A stretch of 64,000 bases of DNA from an uncultured Altererythrobacter sp. (GTDB lineage: Bacteria; Pseudomonadota; Alphaproteobacteria; Sphingomonadales; Sphingomonadaceae): NCBI GenBank assembly GCA_913055875.1, contig CAJXJY010000010.1, positions 1 through 64,000 on the forward strand, read 5' to 3'. The notes under the pieces are model-generated. The model saw nothing but the letters and a program-made list of their open reading frames with translations. It was not told where the DNA came from and made no database searches. Positions 8,337 to 17,134 of this stretch are shown here, one piece after another; the first letter of the stretch is position 1; each line of letters starts with the position of its first letter. The position numbers and the translations under genes are program-made.

Positions 8337-9551
8337 ATGGCCGAAAGCACAAGTCCCGTCCGCTCCTTCTTCGCCCCCGTGCGCGCGCTGTTCGTCGGCG
8401 ACGCTTCGGCCGGCGTCCTGCTCATCCTGGTTGCGGTGGCCGCCATGCTGGTGGCCAATTCGGCGCTGCACGAGGAATATCACCACCTGTTCCACGGGCT
8501 GTGGTTCTCGGCCGACACCTTCAAGCTCAACACGCTGCATCTGTGGATCAACGACGGGCTGATGGCGATTTTCTTCTTCGTCGTCGGGCTCGAGGTGAAG
8601 CGCGAATGGATCGAGGGACAGCTCTCGACCGCAGAACAGCGCCGCCTGCCGATCCTCGCCGCGGCCGCGGGCATGGGCGTGCCGGCGCTGGTCTATATCT
8701 TCTTCGTCAGCGGCGAGGCCTCCGTCCTGATGCAGGGCTGGGCGATCCCCGCTGCGACCGACATCGCCTTTGCGATGGGCGTTCTCGGCCTGCTCGGCAG
8801 CCGGGTGCCCGCCTCGCTGCGGCTGTTCCTGCTGACCGTGGCGATCGTCGACGATATCGGCGCCGTGCTGGTCATCGCGCTGGTCTACACGGCAGGGATC
8901 AAGCTGACCTGGCTACTCGGCGCGCTGGTCGTGGTCGCCATCATGTTCGGGCTCAACCGGATGAGGATCTCGTCGGTCGTACCCTTCATCCTGCTCGCAT
9001 TGGTGCTGTGGTTCTTCGTGCTCAATTCGGGGGTCCATGCGACCATCGCGGGCGTGGTCGCGGCGCTGACCATACCGATGCGCGGCAGGAACGACGACAC
9101 CATGCTCGAACATCTCGAACACGGGCTGGCACCGTGGAGCGCGTACCTCATCGTGCCGGTGTTCGGCTTCGCCAATGCCGGGGTCGACATATCGGGCCTC
9201 GGGCTGGAAGGCGTGCTGGCACCGCTGCCAATCGCCATCGCCGCGGGCCTGTTCCTCGGCAAGCAGGTCGGAATCTTCGCGGCGATTTACGCCGCCGACC
9301 GGGTCGGCTTCGCCAAGCGTCCCTACCAGGCGACCTGGCCCGAGGTGTGGGGCGTCTCGATCCTGTGCGGGATCGGCTTCACCATGTCGCTGTTCATCGG
9401 CGAACTCGCCTTCCCCGGCTATCGCGAGCTGATCGACGAGGCGAAGATCGGCATTCTCGGCGGGTCGCTGATCTCGGCTGTGGTCGGCTACGCCATCCTG
9501 CGCATGACCACGACGCACCCGGACGATATCAAGTCGCCTTACGTTTCGTAA
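8337..9551 (+). CDS. nhaA: Na+/H+ antiporter NhaA
   Basis: Inner-membrane exchanger that expels Na+ for H+, supporting pH and salt homeostasis. The 404 residues have the NhaA signature with the paired aspartates of the ion site (IVDDIGA, about residue 165) and the DIAFAMGVLGLLG segment before it. The Pro/Gly-rich helices and the length are normal. The ATG at 8337 (MAESTS) follows an AAAAAGGG run that can act as ribosome-binding site; the frame stays open further upstream but that part is not NhaA-like. It is monocistronic, with a family B repeat starting 14 bp after its stop. Confidence 0.95.
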   Translation: MAESTSPVRSFFAPVRALFVGDASAGVLLILVAVAAMLVANSALHEEYHHLFHGLWFSADTFKLNTLHLWINDGLMAIFFFVVGLEVKREWIEGQLSTAEQRRLPILAAAAGMGVPALVYIFFVSGEASVLMQGWAIPAATDIAFAMGVLGLLGSRVPASLRLFLLTVAIVDDIGAVLVIALVYTAGIKLTWLLGALVVVAIMFGLNRMRISSVVPFILLALVLWFFVLNSGVHATIAGVVAALTIPMRGRNDDTMLEHLEHGLAPWSAYLIVPVFGFANAGVDISGLGLEGVLAPLPIAIAAGLFLGKQVGIFAAIYAADRVGFAKRPYQATWPEVWGVSILCGIGFTMSLFIGELAFPGYRELIDEAKIGILGGSLISAVVGYAILRMTTTHPDDIKSPYVS

Positions 9552-9565
9552 TTTTCCGGCGGTGA

Positions 9566-9743
9566 GAGTCTTTGTTGCGTGCGGGCCAGACCTCCGTCTG
9601 GCCCTTGCGGCACCGGCCCACTCCCCCACCCTTCCACCCCGACTTTAGTAACCTAAGGGTGGAAGGGTGGGGGAGTGGGCCGGTGCCGCACCCGGCGGTC
9701 CGATACCTGCCAAGCAGCGACAGGCCGCGTCGCCGCCGAAAAA
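9566..9743. repeat. Family B palindromic element, copy 2
   Basis: Same three-part layout as 5561-5739. The head is GAGTCTTTGTTGCGTGC with GGGCCAGAC-CTCC-GTCTGGCCC (9583-9604). A long hairpin follows with perfect 30-base arms (9610-9639 and 9657-9686) and loop CGACTTTAGTAACCTAA. The nested hairpin is at 9694-9737 (outer GGCGGT pairing with GCCGCC including one G-U, inner CCTG/CAGG). Stem changes in the first hairpin relative to copy 1 keep pairing. Confidence 0.8.
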
Positions 9744-9753
9744 GACGCTCCCC

Positions 9754-10191
9754 TCACCAGCTCCCGGTGTTCTCCATGCTCGCCCAGGGTTCCTGCGGCG
9801 GCAGGTTGCCCTCCTGCAGCAGCTCGACCGAGATACCGTCGGGCGATTTCACGAACGCCATGTGCCCGTCGCGCGGCGGGCGGTTGATGGTGACGCCCGC
9901 ATCCATCAGCCGCCGGCACGTCTCGTAGATGTTCTCGACGCGGTAGGCGAGGTGGCCGAAATTGCGGCCGCCGTCGTAGTGCTCCGGCTCCGAGCCGTCC
10001 TCGGGCGGCCAGTTGTAGGTCAGCTCGACCTCGGCGACGCCCTCCTGCCCCGGCGCAGCGAGGAAGATCAGCGTGAAGCGCCCCTGCTCGACATCGAAGC
10101 GCCGCACTTCCTCGAGCCCGATCAGCCCGAAGAACGCTACCGTCGCGTCGGGATCGGCCACTCGGATCATCGAATGCAGATATTTGACCAT
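9754..10191 (-). CDS. gloA: VOC family protein, lactoylglutathione lyase-like (glyoxalase I)
   Basis: Predicted glyoxalase I that isomerises the methylglyoxal-glutathione adduct to S-lactoylglutathione in the cytoplasm. At 145 residues it has the usual two beta-alpha-beta-beta-beta modules: MIRVADPDATVAFF near the N-terminus, ELTYNW, FGHLAYRVENI and DPDG-type segment KSPDGISVELLQ near the C-terminus. The metal-ligand positions His, Glu, His and Glu can all be matched (HSM, VELTYN, GHLAY, VELLQ). It is a single gene between a family B repeat and the divergent SIMPL gene. Another VOC activity cannot be excluded. Confidence 0.82.
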   Translation of the reverse strand: MVKYLHSMIRVADPDATVAFFGLIGLEEVRRFDVEQGRFTLIFLAAPGQEGVAEVELTYNWPPEDGSEPEHYDGGRNFGHLAYRVENIYETCRRLMDAGVTINRPPRDGHMAFVKSPDGISVELLQEGNLPPQEPWASMENTGSW

Positions 10192-10273
10192 GCCCGGCTC
10201 ACCTCGTTCAAAAACGGTTCATCGACAATCATGCACAACTCGTCGCAGGGTTGCTTCGAGCTAGGAGGCTGCG

Positions 10274-11029
10274 ATGAACGACGATGCGGTGCAGGAAAGG
10301 ACCAGGGAGGGCAACGGCTTTCTGAGCGATGCGGCGACCAGGCGCTGGTTCGGCACTGCGGCGATCGCGGCGATCGGCATCGTGCTCGGCGGCTACCTGC
10401 TCGGCGACGGATTGCTGCGCGCGAAGGAGGCCGAACGGTCGGTCACGGTGCGCGGCCTCGCCGAACGCGACGTCACCGCGAATCTCGCCACCTGGACGAT
10501 TTCCTATTCTTCGACCTCGACCGATCTCGCCTCCGCGCAAGCCAAGGTGCGCGGCGACACCGAGGCGATCGAGCAATTCTTCGCCGGCCTCGGATTTCCC
10601 GAAGATGCATTGCAGCCGACCGGTGCCAACGTCTCGAGCTACACCAATGACGGGATCACCAACTACACCGTGCGCCAGCGGCTGTCGCTGCGCACCGACG
10701 ATATCGAGCGCGCCCAGCGCGCGGTCGCGCGCCAGTTCGACCTCGTCAATCGTGGCGTCTTCCTCGAGGAAGGCTCGGGCATGAGCTACACCTTCACCCG
10801 GCTCAACGACATCAAGCCCGAAATGGTCGCCGAGGCGACCAGGGATGCGCGCGCCGCGGCCGAGCAGTTCGCCGAGGACAGCGGCGCGGATGTCGGCGCG
10901 ATCAAGGACGCGACGCAGGGCTATTTCAGCATCGAGGGCCGCGACGGCGACGAAGGCGGCTGGGGCGTCAGCGATTCGCCCTACAAGAAGGTGCGCGTGG
11001 TCACGACGGTCAACTTTTCGCTCAGCTGA
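10274..11029 (+). CDS. SIMPL domain (DUF541) protein
   Basis: The 251 residues have one N-terminal membrane helix (about 33-52, IAAIGIVLGGYLLGDGLL) and then a periplasmic SIMPL domain beginning with VTVRGLAERDVTAN, a family motif. The family's role is unclear; some members affect envelope or oxidative stress. A clear AGGAGG ribosome-binding site (10264-10269) precedes ATG 10274. It is transcribed alone and converges on the TorF-like porin gene. Confidence 0.85.
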   Translation: MNDDAVQERTREGNGFLSDAATRRWFGTAAIAAIGIVLGGYLLGDGLLRAKEAERSVTVRGLAERDVTANLATWTISYSSTSTDLASAQAKVRGDTEAIEQFFAGLGFPEDALQPTGANVSSYTNDGITNYTVRQRLSLRTDDIERAQRAVARQFDLVNRGVFLEEGSGMSYTFTRLNDIKPEMVAEATRDARAAAEQFAEDSGADVGAIKDATQGYFSIEGRDGDEGGWGVSDSPYKKVRVVTTVNFSLS

Positions 11030-11043
11030 CCGAATGCCCAAAG

Positions 11044-11075
11044 GAAAGGCCCGCACCGGTCGTCCGGCGCGGGCC
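11044..11075 (-). terminator. Terminator of the TorF-like porin gene
   Basis: GGCCCGC (11048-11054) pairs with GCGGGCC (11069-11075). Read on the minus strand the hairpin is followed by TTTCCTTT. It sits 26 bp after the porin stop and may also stop the convergent SIMPL transcript. Confidence 0.55.
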
Positions 11076-11100
11076 TCCCGGCTGGCAAGAGGCCCGGACG

Positions 11101-11880
11101 CTACATGCTGTAGCCGAGCGTGAAGAAGATGCCCGCATCGGTGAAGTCCTCGATCGACGGACCTTCGGTGTCGACGTAGTTGACCCCGAGGCTGAGGCTG
11201 TCGGTAACCGCCCACGACGCGCCGAGCCCCCAGTCGAAGCTGGTACTGTTCGTGTCGGTCGAGAACACCCCGTCGGTATAGCCGAGATGCGCCGAGAGCG
11301 CGATCGGCGTGTCCGGAATTCCGGCCTCCACATCGGTGTAGACATAGATATTGTCCCCGCCGCCGAGCGAATCCTGTTCCCAGGCATAGGCGGCGCCGAG
11401 CGTGGCGCTGACCGGCCCGAGATCGGTCGAAATCGAGGCATAGGGCTCGAAATAGTCGGTATCGACGCCGAGGAAGTTGGCGAGCTCGTTCTCGGTCGGA
11501 TACATATAGTAGAGCAGGCCGATATCGAGGGTGACGCCGTCGCCGACCTCGCCGCTCCAGCCGCCATAAACATCGAGTTCGAGCTCGCCGTACGGGCCGC
11601 CGCCCGAAATGGTGGAGGCCCAGGTGCCGATATAGACGCCGCTCGAATGGGCGATGTCGATCCCGCCCTGCAGCGCCGGGTCGCCGTCGGAGAAGGATAC
11701 GCCGCGGAAGCGGTAGTCGCTGACGAGGGCGACATTGCCCGAGATCTCGATCTCGCCCGGCGGATCGGTGTCATCGCTGACTTCGTCTGCCGGGTTGACG
11801 ACTTGTGCGAATGCCGGTGCGGCGGTTGCGGAAAATACGAAAACGGATGCGGCGGCAAGGCCGCGGATGGACGTGAGCAT
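11101..11880 (-). CDS. TorF family putative porin
   Basis: Outer-membrane protein of 259 residues with a cleavable signal peptide (MLTSIRGLAAASVFVFSATA, cut probably after AFA at about 25). It has the Gcw_chp-type start of the mature barrel (GNVALVSDYRFRGVSFSDG), repeated amphipathic strands rich in Gly, Tyr and Asp, and a C-terminal GYSM. The substrate is unknown; the family is often found in proteobacteria as small porins of unassigned specificity. ATG 11880 was chosen because it directly begins the signal peptide. The 120 bp upstream is unusually AT-rich and must hold the promoter. Confidence 0.82.
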   Translation of the reverse strand: MLTSIRGLAAASVFVFSATAAPAFAQVVNPADEVSDDTDPPGEIEISGNVALVSDYRFRGVSFSDGDPALQGGIDIAHSSGVYIGTWASTISGGGPYGELELDVYGGWSGEVGDGVTLDIGLLYYMYPTENELANFLGVDTDYFEPYASISTDLGPVSATLGAAYAWEQDSLGGGDNIYVYTDVEAGIPDTPIALSAHLGYTDGVFSTDTNSTSFDWGLGASWAVTDSLSLGVNYVDTEGPSIEDFTDAGIFFTLGYSM

Positions 11881-12152
11881 GACAAACTTCCTTGCGTTTG
11901 TGGTTTGCTTCGTCCCACCTGCCAATCTGTCGGAACGCATCGTTTGATGTGCGCTCTCTGACAAATATGAAACAATCTTGCCGAAATGTGCTGCATCGCA
12001 CAAGAGGCAAACCCAAACGATATTTTTGCACCGGCAAATGTGACCTTTGCGCACCAGTCGGGCATTGCCGGCCGGGGTGGAGAGCGGTTGCCGCGGCGCG
12101 GCCCATCGCCTATGCGGCGCCGCAATTTCCCCCTATCTAGTACCCCGGCAAC

Positions 12153-12959
12153 ATGTTCGAACCGCTTCGCCAGCTCTTCCGCCCCCGGCAGGAAGCTCCC
12201 CGGCCCTCTTTGCCGCCGGGCGAGCGCGCCTATGTCATCGGCGACATCCACGGCCGGCTCGACCTGTTCGACGAATTGATCCACGCGATCGAGCGCGACG
12301 ACATGGAAGCACCCCCGCCGGTGCGCACCACCGTGGTCCTGCTCGGCGACCTGGTCGACCGCGGCCCCGAAAGCGCGCAGGTCGTCGCGCGCGCGCGCGA
12401 ATGGAAGACGCGCCGCCCGCTGCGGATCCTCGCCGGCAATCACGAGGAAATGTTCCTCGAAGCGTTCGAAGATACCGCCATCCTGCGCCACTTCCTCAAG
12501 CATGGCGGGCGCGAGACGCTGTTCAGCTACGGCGTGTCGAAAAAGGTGTTCGACGAATCGAGTATTCACGAGCTGCAGACGCTGATGCACCGGCTCGTAC
12601 CCCGGCGCGACCGCGAATTCATCGAGACCTTCGAGGACTATATCGAGCTGGGCGACTACCTGTTCGTCCACGCCGGGATCCGGCCCGAGATCGAACTGGC
12701 GGACCAGGAGCGTCACGACATGCTGTGGATTCGCGAGCCGTTCCTGCGCCACACGAATCCGCATTCGCATGTCGTGGTGCACGGCCACACGATTTCCGAC
12801 GAAGTCGATGAGCGTACCAACCGCATCGGGATCGACACCGGCGCGTTCCGCTCGGGCATGCTGACCGCGCTGGTGCTCGAAGGGACCGGGCGCCGCTATA
12901 TCCAGGCGGTCGAGGAAACCGGGATGATCGCCATACACAAGAGGGACAGCGACGCATGA
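12153..12959 (+). CDS. Metallophosphoesterase (PPP-type serine/threonine phosphatase-like)
   Basis: Cytoplasmic hydrolase of 268 residues with the ordered motifs of the calcineurin-like fold: GDIHGR (30-35), GDLVDRGPES (65-74), GNHEE (near 95), VHAGI and HGHT. These supply the two-metal site. Such bacterial PPP enzymes act on phosphoproteins or Ap4A; the substrate here is not known. The stop codon overlaps the ATG of ugd (ATGA), so the two are coupled, which suggests a link to polysaccharide precursor supply, possibly controlling a phosphorylated sugar enzyme. Confidence 0.85.
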   Translation: MFEPLRQLFRPRQEAPRPSLPPGERAYVIGDIHGRLDLFDELIHAIERDDMEAPPPVRTTVVLLGDLVDRGPESAQVVARAREWKTRRPLRILAGNHEEMFLEAFEDTAILRHFLKHGGRETLFSYGVSKKVFDESSIHELQTLMHRLVPRRDREFIETFEDYIELGDYLFVHAGIRPEIELADQERHDMLWIREPFLRHTNPHSHVVVHGHTISDEVDERTNRIGIDTGAFRSGMLTALVLEGTGRRYIQAVEETGMIAIHKRDSDA

Positions 12960-14266
12960 AGATCGCGATGGTGGGTTCGGGCTATGTCGGGCTGGTGTCG
13001 GGGGCGTGCTTCGCCGATTTCGGCCACGACGTCGTCTGCATCGACAAGGACCAGTCGAAGATCGACGCGCTCCACAAGGGCGTTATGCCCATCTACGAGC
13101 CGGGTCTCGACGCGCTGGTCGAGAGCAATGTCGGCGCGGGCCGCCTTTCCTTCACCACCGACCTCGCCGAGGGGATCGCGGGCGCGCAGGCGATCTTCAT
13201 CGCGGTCGGCACGCCGAGCCGCCGCGGCGACGGCCATGCCGACCTGTCCTACGTCCACGCGGTGGCGAAAGAGATCGGCGCAAATCTCGCCAACGATGCA
13301 GTGGTGGTGACCAAGTCGACCGTCCCGGTCGGTACTGGCGACGAGGTCGAGCGCATCCTCGCCGACAGCGGCGCGAAACACCGCGTCTCGGTCGTCTCCA
13401 ATCCCGAATTCCTGCGCGAGGGCGCGGCGATCGGCGACTTCAAGCGCCCCGACCGGATCGTGATCGGGGCCGAGGACGATTTCGGCCGCGAAGTGATGAC
13501 CGAGGTCTACCGCCCGCTGTTCCTTAACGAATCGCCGATCCTGTTCGTCAACCGCCGCTCGAGCGAGCTGATCAAATACGCCGCCAACGCCTTCCTCGCG
13601 ACCAAGATCACCTTCATCAACGAGATGGCCGATTTGTGCGAGAAGGTCGGCGCCAACGTGCAGGACGTCAGCCGCGGCATCGGGATGGACAACCGCATCG
13701 GCGCCAAGTTCCTCCATGCCGGGCCGGGCTACGGCGGCTCGTGCTTCCCCAAGGATACGCTGGCGCTGCTCAAGACCGCCGAAGATCACGACAGCCCGAC
13801 GCGGATCGTCGAGGCCGTGGTCAAGGTCAATGACAGCCGCAAGCGCGCGATGGGCCGCAAGGTGCTCGACGCGCTCGGCGGGGCGGACAAGGCACGCGGC
13901 AAGAAGGTCGCGCTGCTCGGCCTGACCTTCAAGCCCAACACCGACGACATGCGCGATTCGCCCGCCATCGCCATCGCGCAGGCGCTGACCGATGCGGGGG
14001 TGAAGGTCGCCGCCTACGATCCCGAAGGGATGGAACAGGCGCGCCCGCTGATGCCCGAAGTGACCATGTGCGACAATTCCTACGCCGCGATCGAGGGCGC
14101 CGATGCCATCGCGATCGTCACCGAATGGGACGCCTTCCGCGCGCTCGATCTGGGCCGCGTCACGGAACTGGCCAGGGCGCCGGTGCTGGTCGACCTGCGC
14201 AATATCTACAAGCCCGAGGATGTCCGCGCGGCGGGGTTCGAATATGTCAGCATCGGGCGGGGATAG
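12956..14266 (+). CDS. ugd: UDP-glucose 6-dehydrogenase
   Basis: Oxidises UDP-glucose to UDP-glucuronate with two NAD+, supplying uronic acids for surface polysaccharides. At 436 residues the length is standard. It has an N-terminal Rossmann motif GSGYVGLVSG (7-16), the central helical domain with the catalytic Cys in GYGGSCFPKD, and the C-terminal UDP-binding domain with GLTFKPNTDDMRDSP. Start and coupling to the phosphoesterase are fixed by the ATGA overlap. Tyrosine-kinase or phosphatase control is known for Ugd in other bacteria, so the neighbouring phosphatase is of interest. Confidence 0.96.
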   Translation: MKIAMVGSGYVGLVSGACFADFGHDVVCIDKDQSKIDALHKGVMPIYEPGLDALVESNVGAGRLSFTTDLAEGIAGAQAIFIAVGTPSRRGDGHADLSYVHAVAKEIGANLANDAVVVTKSTVPVGTGDEVERILADSGAKHRVSVVSNPEFLREGAAIGDFKRPDRIVIGAEDDFGREVMTEVYRPLFLNESPILFVNRRSSELIKYAANAFLATKITFINEMADLCEKVGANVQDVSRGIGMDNRIGAKFLHAGPGYGGSCFPKDTLALLKTAEDHDSPTRIVEAVVKVNDSRKRAMGRKVLDALGGADKARGKKVALLGLTFKPNTDDMRDSPAIAIAQALTDAGVKVAAYDPEGMEQARPLMPEVTMCDNSYAAIEGADAIAIVTEWDAFRALDLGRVTELARAPVLVDLRNIYKPEDVRAAGFEYVSIGRG

Positions 14267-14384
14267 GGCCTACCGCTATTCACGAACAAGGCGCGCGTTG
14301 GCCGGCCGACATGCGATCATCCTCTGAGGGAGCCGGTCGCTGGTCGCCGAACGGGCGAGGCCAACCCAACTACCCTGTCTGTTC

Positions 14385-14474
14385 GTCATGCTGAACTTGT
14401 TTCAGCATCCATCTCTCTACCTGCACCGCCCTTGCCTGTGGTGAAATGGATCCTGAAACAAGTTCAGGATGACG
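14385..14474. repeat. Family C intergenic palindrome, copy 1
   Basis: GTCATGCTGAACTTGTTTCA with CATCCAT on the left and ATGGATCCTGAAACAAGTTC with AGGATGAC on the right form a large inverted repeat. The same unit is found at 43185-43275. The arms differ at matching places (GCTGAA versus CCTGAA), so the two arms are not exact complements. Confidence 0.7.
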
Positions 14475-14477
14475 GGG

Positions 14478-15158
14478 TCATTCCGATCGGGGCTTGAGCG
14501 ATTCTTCCGCCTCCTTCGCGTAGAGCCACTTCGCGCACCATACTGCGAGCACCGCGCCCGCCAGCTGCGCGATCACGAAGGCGATCACGTTGCCCGGCGC
14601 GATGCCCGAGAAGGTATCGGTCAGGCTGCGCCCGACGGTGATCGCCGGATTGGCGAAGCTGGTCGAGGAGGTGAACCAGTAGGCGGCGGCGATGTAGAGC
14701 CCGACGCTCGCCGGCACCCACGCCTTGTTGACCTTCAGCGTCGCGAGGATGGTGAACACCAGCCCGAAGGTCGCGATCGCCTCGCCGAGCCATTGCCCCG
14801 TCCCGGTCCGCGCCTTGGCCGACAATTGCCACACCGGCAGGTCGAACATCAGATGCGCCGCGAGCACGCCGACGACGCCGCCCGCCAGTTGCAGCGCCAC
14901 GAACAGCACCGCCTCGCTCGGGGCGATCTCGCGCCTGATGGCGAAGGCAAGCGTCACCGCCGGGTTGAAATGCGCGCCCGAAACCGGCCCCAGCATCGCG
15001 ATCAGTACAGCGAGAATGAACCCGGTCGCGAGCGTGTTGGCGAGCAGCGCGATGGCGACGTTCCCGTCCGCGAGGTTCTCGCCCATGATCCCCGAGCCCA
15101 CGACGCAGGCGAACAGGAAGAAACTGCCGATCGCCTCGGCTGCCAATCGTCTACTCAC
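14478..15158 (-). CDS. MIP family aquaporin/glycerol channel
   Basis: Inner-membrane channel of 226 residues with six predicted helices and both pore motifs: HFNPAVTL in the first half and FANPAITVGRS in the second, the Arg of the latter being the selectivity-filter arginine. The small length suits a water channel of the AqpZ class rather than the larger GlpF type, but some such alphaproteobacterial proteins carry metalloids. It lies 3 bp downstream of the pentapeptide/LprI gene on the same strand, so they probably share a transcript. Confidence 0.88.
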   Translation of the reverse strand: MSRRLAAEAIGSFFLFACVVGSGIMGENLADGNVAIALLANTLATGFILAVLIAMLGPVSGAHFNPAVTLAFAIRREIAPSEAVLFVALQLAGGVVGVLAAHLMFDLPVWQLSAKARTGTGQWLGEAIATFGLVFTILATLKVNKAWVPASVGLYIAAAYWFTSSTSFANPAITVGRSLTDTFSGIAPGNVIAFVIAQLAGAVLAVWCAKWLYAKEAEESLKPRSE

Positions 15159-15161
15159 CGG

Positions 15162-16682
15162 TTACTCCCTCCCGTCGAGATCGAGCATGTCGTCGAACGC
15201 CGCGCGCGCGCCGCAGCTGATGAAATCGATTGCTTCTTCGGGCGTGTTGCCGAAATTGCCCGAATAGCGGATCAGCAGCCGGTCGCCCCAGATCCGGAAC
15301 AGCGGCACCTCGATGCCGTCCGACGAAACCGCCGAATACCAGCCGGTGGCGGGATCGTACGACGCCGCCTCGACCCGCAGCCCGCAGGTATGCGCGTTGG
15401 CGCCGACCGCCGAGCCCTCGGCCGCGATCGAGCCGTCCTCGCGGCCGGTCAGCGCAGCGTCCTGCATCGCCGCCAGTTCGAGTGCGGGAATCATCCGGCG
15501 ATAGAGTTCCCGCTTGCGGAACGCCTCGGTGAGCGCGAGCACCGGTTCGTGATAGGTTCGCGTCTCGTCGGGCGCGAGCGCCCAGCGGTCGCCCAGCGCG
15601 GCGAACAGCGCATCCATCCGCTCGCGATAACTGTCGGCGAGGCAGTCGCGGTCCGCGCACCGGTCGCGCTGCCGGAGCCAGGCCCGCTGCGAGGCCGCAG
15701 CGGTCACGCCCGCATTGCGCGCTTCGCGATACAGATCGGCGAGATCGCGATCGAGCGCGCGCAGTCGCTGCTCCCATTCGCCGCAGATCAGTGTCTCGGC
15801 CCGGCTCGCGGCCGCGGCGCAGGCAAAGGACGGTTCGTCCTTCGCCGCGACGGCGTTGTCGGCGACGACCTGAGCGACCTCGGCGGGCGAGAGCGACACC
15901 CCGGCGCGCGCTGCGCCATCCGCCTCGTATTCGGTCGCGAGCAGCACGGGGCCCGCCAGTTCGGGTGCTCCGACATGGGCCAGCGCCCGCGGTTGGACAA
16001 AGGTCCGGTCGAACCGCGCACCGTCGAAGCGGTCGAAGCCCCAGATACCGAAGCTGGACAGATCGGCCCCGCCCAGGTCGGCGCCTGCGAAATCGGCTCC
16101 CTCGTTGCCCCCGCACGCAGCGTCGAGCGTGATCTGGCAGTCGAAGCGGAACCGCCGCATGTCGGCATCGCGAAACACGGTACCGGCGAGATCGCTGTTC
16201 CAGTAACCGCCGACCCATTGCGCCTCGACCAGCGAGGCGCCGGTCAGGTCGGCGCGCGAGAGGTTCACTCCATCGAACACCACCCGCTCGAGCCGCGCGC
16301 TGCGCATATCGGCATCGCGCAAGTCGGTCTTGACGAAGCGGATGCCGGTAGCGTCCGCCGCCCGCCAGTCGCTGCCCTTGAGCCGCGTTTCGAAGAAGCA
16401 TGCGTGTGCGAAGCTTGCTGCGAAGGGGGCGAACTCCGCCCCCTCGAACGTGCCGCCCGCGATCGCCACCGCCTGCGCACCCGATTGCGCAACCGCCTCC
16501 GCCAGCGCGCGCGGCGTCGCGATGTCGCGCGCGTCGATCGTGAGCGCGTCCTCCATTTCGCATGCCGGGGCGGCGTGCGCGGGATCGATCCCGCCCGCGT
16601 CCGACTGCGCGAGGGCGGGCGCCGTAATTGCGGCCACCGCACCGGCGACCAGCGTCGCGAGGATCGGAGTGCGGCTGCTCAT
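15162..16682 (-). CDS. Secreted protein with pentapeptide repeats and an LprI-like domain
   Basis: The 506 residues carry a signal peptide (cut after ALA, about 25). A pentapeptide-repeat region follows (about 75-215, with ADLTGASL, ADFAGADLGGADLSS and similar A(D/N)LXX units). An LprI/DUF1311 segment with paired cysteines (FACAAAASRAETLICGEWEQ and CADRDCLADS) comes next, then a C-terminal domain ending in FISCGARAAFDDMLDLDGRE. LprI domains inhibit lysozyme in mycobacteria, so a periplasmic or surface protective role is possible but unproven. No obvious catalytic motif is present. It is the first gene before the aquaporin. Confidence 0.75.
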   Translation of the reverse strand: MSSRTPILATLVAGAVAAITAPALAQSDAGGIDPAHAAPACEMEDALTIDARDIATPRALAEAVAQSGAQAVAIAGGTFEGAEFAPFAASFAHACFFETRLKGSDWRAADATGIRFVKTDLRDADMRSARLERVVFDGVNLSRADLTGASLVEAQWVGGYWNSDLAGTVFRDADMRRFRFDCQITLDAACGGNEGADFAGADLGGADLSSFGIWGFDRFDGARFDRTFVQPRALAHVGAPELAGPVLLATEYEADGAARAGVSLSPAEVAQVVADNAVAAKDEPSFACAAAASRAETLICGEWEQRLRALDRDLADLYREARNAGVTAAASQRAWLRQRDRCADRDCLADSYRERMDALFAALGDRWALAPDETRTYHEPVLALTEAFRKRELYRRMIPALELAAMQDAALTGREDGSIAAEGSAVGANAHTCGLRVEAASYDPATGWYSAVSSDGIEVPLFRIWGDRLLIRYSGNFGNTPEEAIDFISCGARAAFDDMLDLDGRE

Positions 16683-16720
16683 GCCACCGGTCTAGCCGGG
16701 GGATGCCGAGTAGGAAAGCG

Positions 16721-17130
16721 CCAGGGGGCCTGTAAGCCGGGTTCTGTCCCGCGACCGGTATCGTAACGACCAGCGCCGCGGTGGCAGCCATTCATCTGGG
16801 CCATGGATCGCTCCATGGCTCGAGCAGCCAACCCGGGCGGTCGCAGCTTGCGCTAGGGGCGAAACACCCCTGCCCGCTTTCGCGAGCGCGCCGCCCCTAT
16901 TCGGCCTTGCTCCGGGTGGGGTTTGCCATGCGGACGACGTTGCCGCCGCCCCGGTGCGCTTTTACCGCACCCTTTCACCCTTGCCTGTGCGCTTTAGGCG
17001 CCATCGGCGGTATACTCTCTGTGGCACTTTCCCTGGGTCTTCACCCGGCGGGCGTTACCCGCCACCCTTGCTTCGTGGAGCCCGGACTTTCCTCGGCACT
17101 TGCGTGACGCGGCTGCCCGGCCCCCTGGCC
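16721..17130 (-). ncRNA. rnpB: RNase P RNA (type A)
   Basis: Ribozyme subunit that removes 5' leaders from pre-tRNAs. Read on the minus strand it has the near-universal GGAAAGTCCGGGCTCCA (P4/CR-I region), GAGAGTATACCGCCGATGG, AAGGGTGAAAGGGTGCGG, the AGACAGAACCCGGCTTA-type 3' segment (here GACAGAACCCGGCTTACAG) and complementary ends CCAGGGGGCC / GGCCCCCTGG closing P1. The 5' end is about 5 bp after the amidase stop codon on the same strand, so its promoter must lie inside that gene. End coordinates are estimated from P1. Confidence 0.95.
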
Positions 17131-17134
17131 CGCC

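Noticed and set aside
14469-16766. Open frame of 765 codons on the plus strand
   Set aside because: It lies antisense to the aquaporin and pentapeptide/LprI genes, both of which have recognised families.
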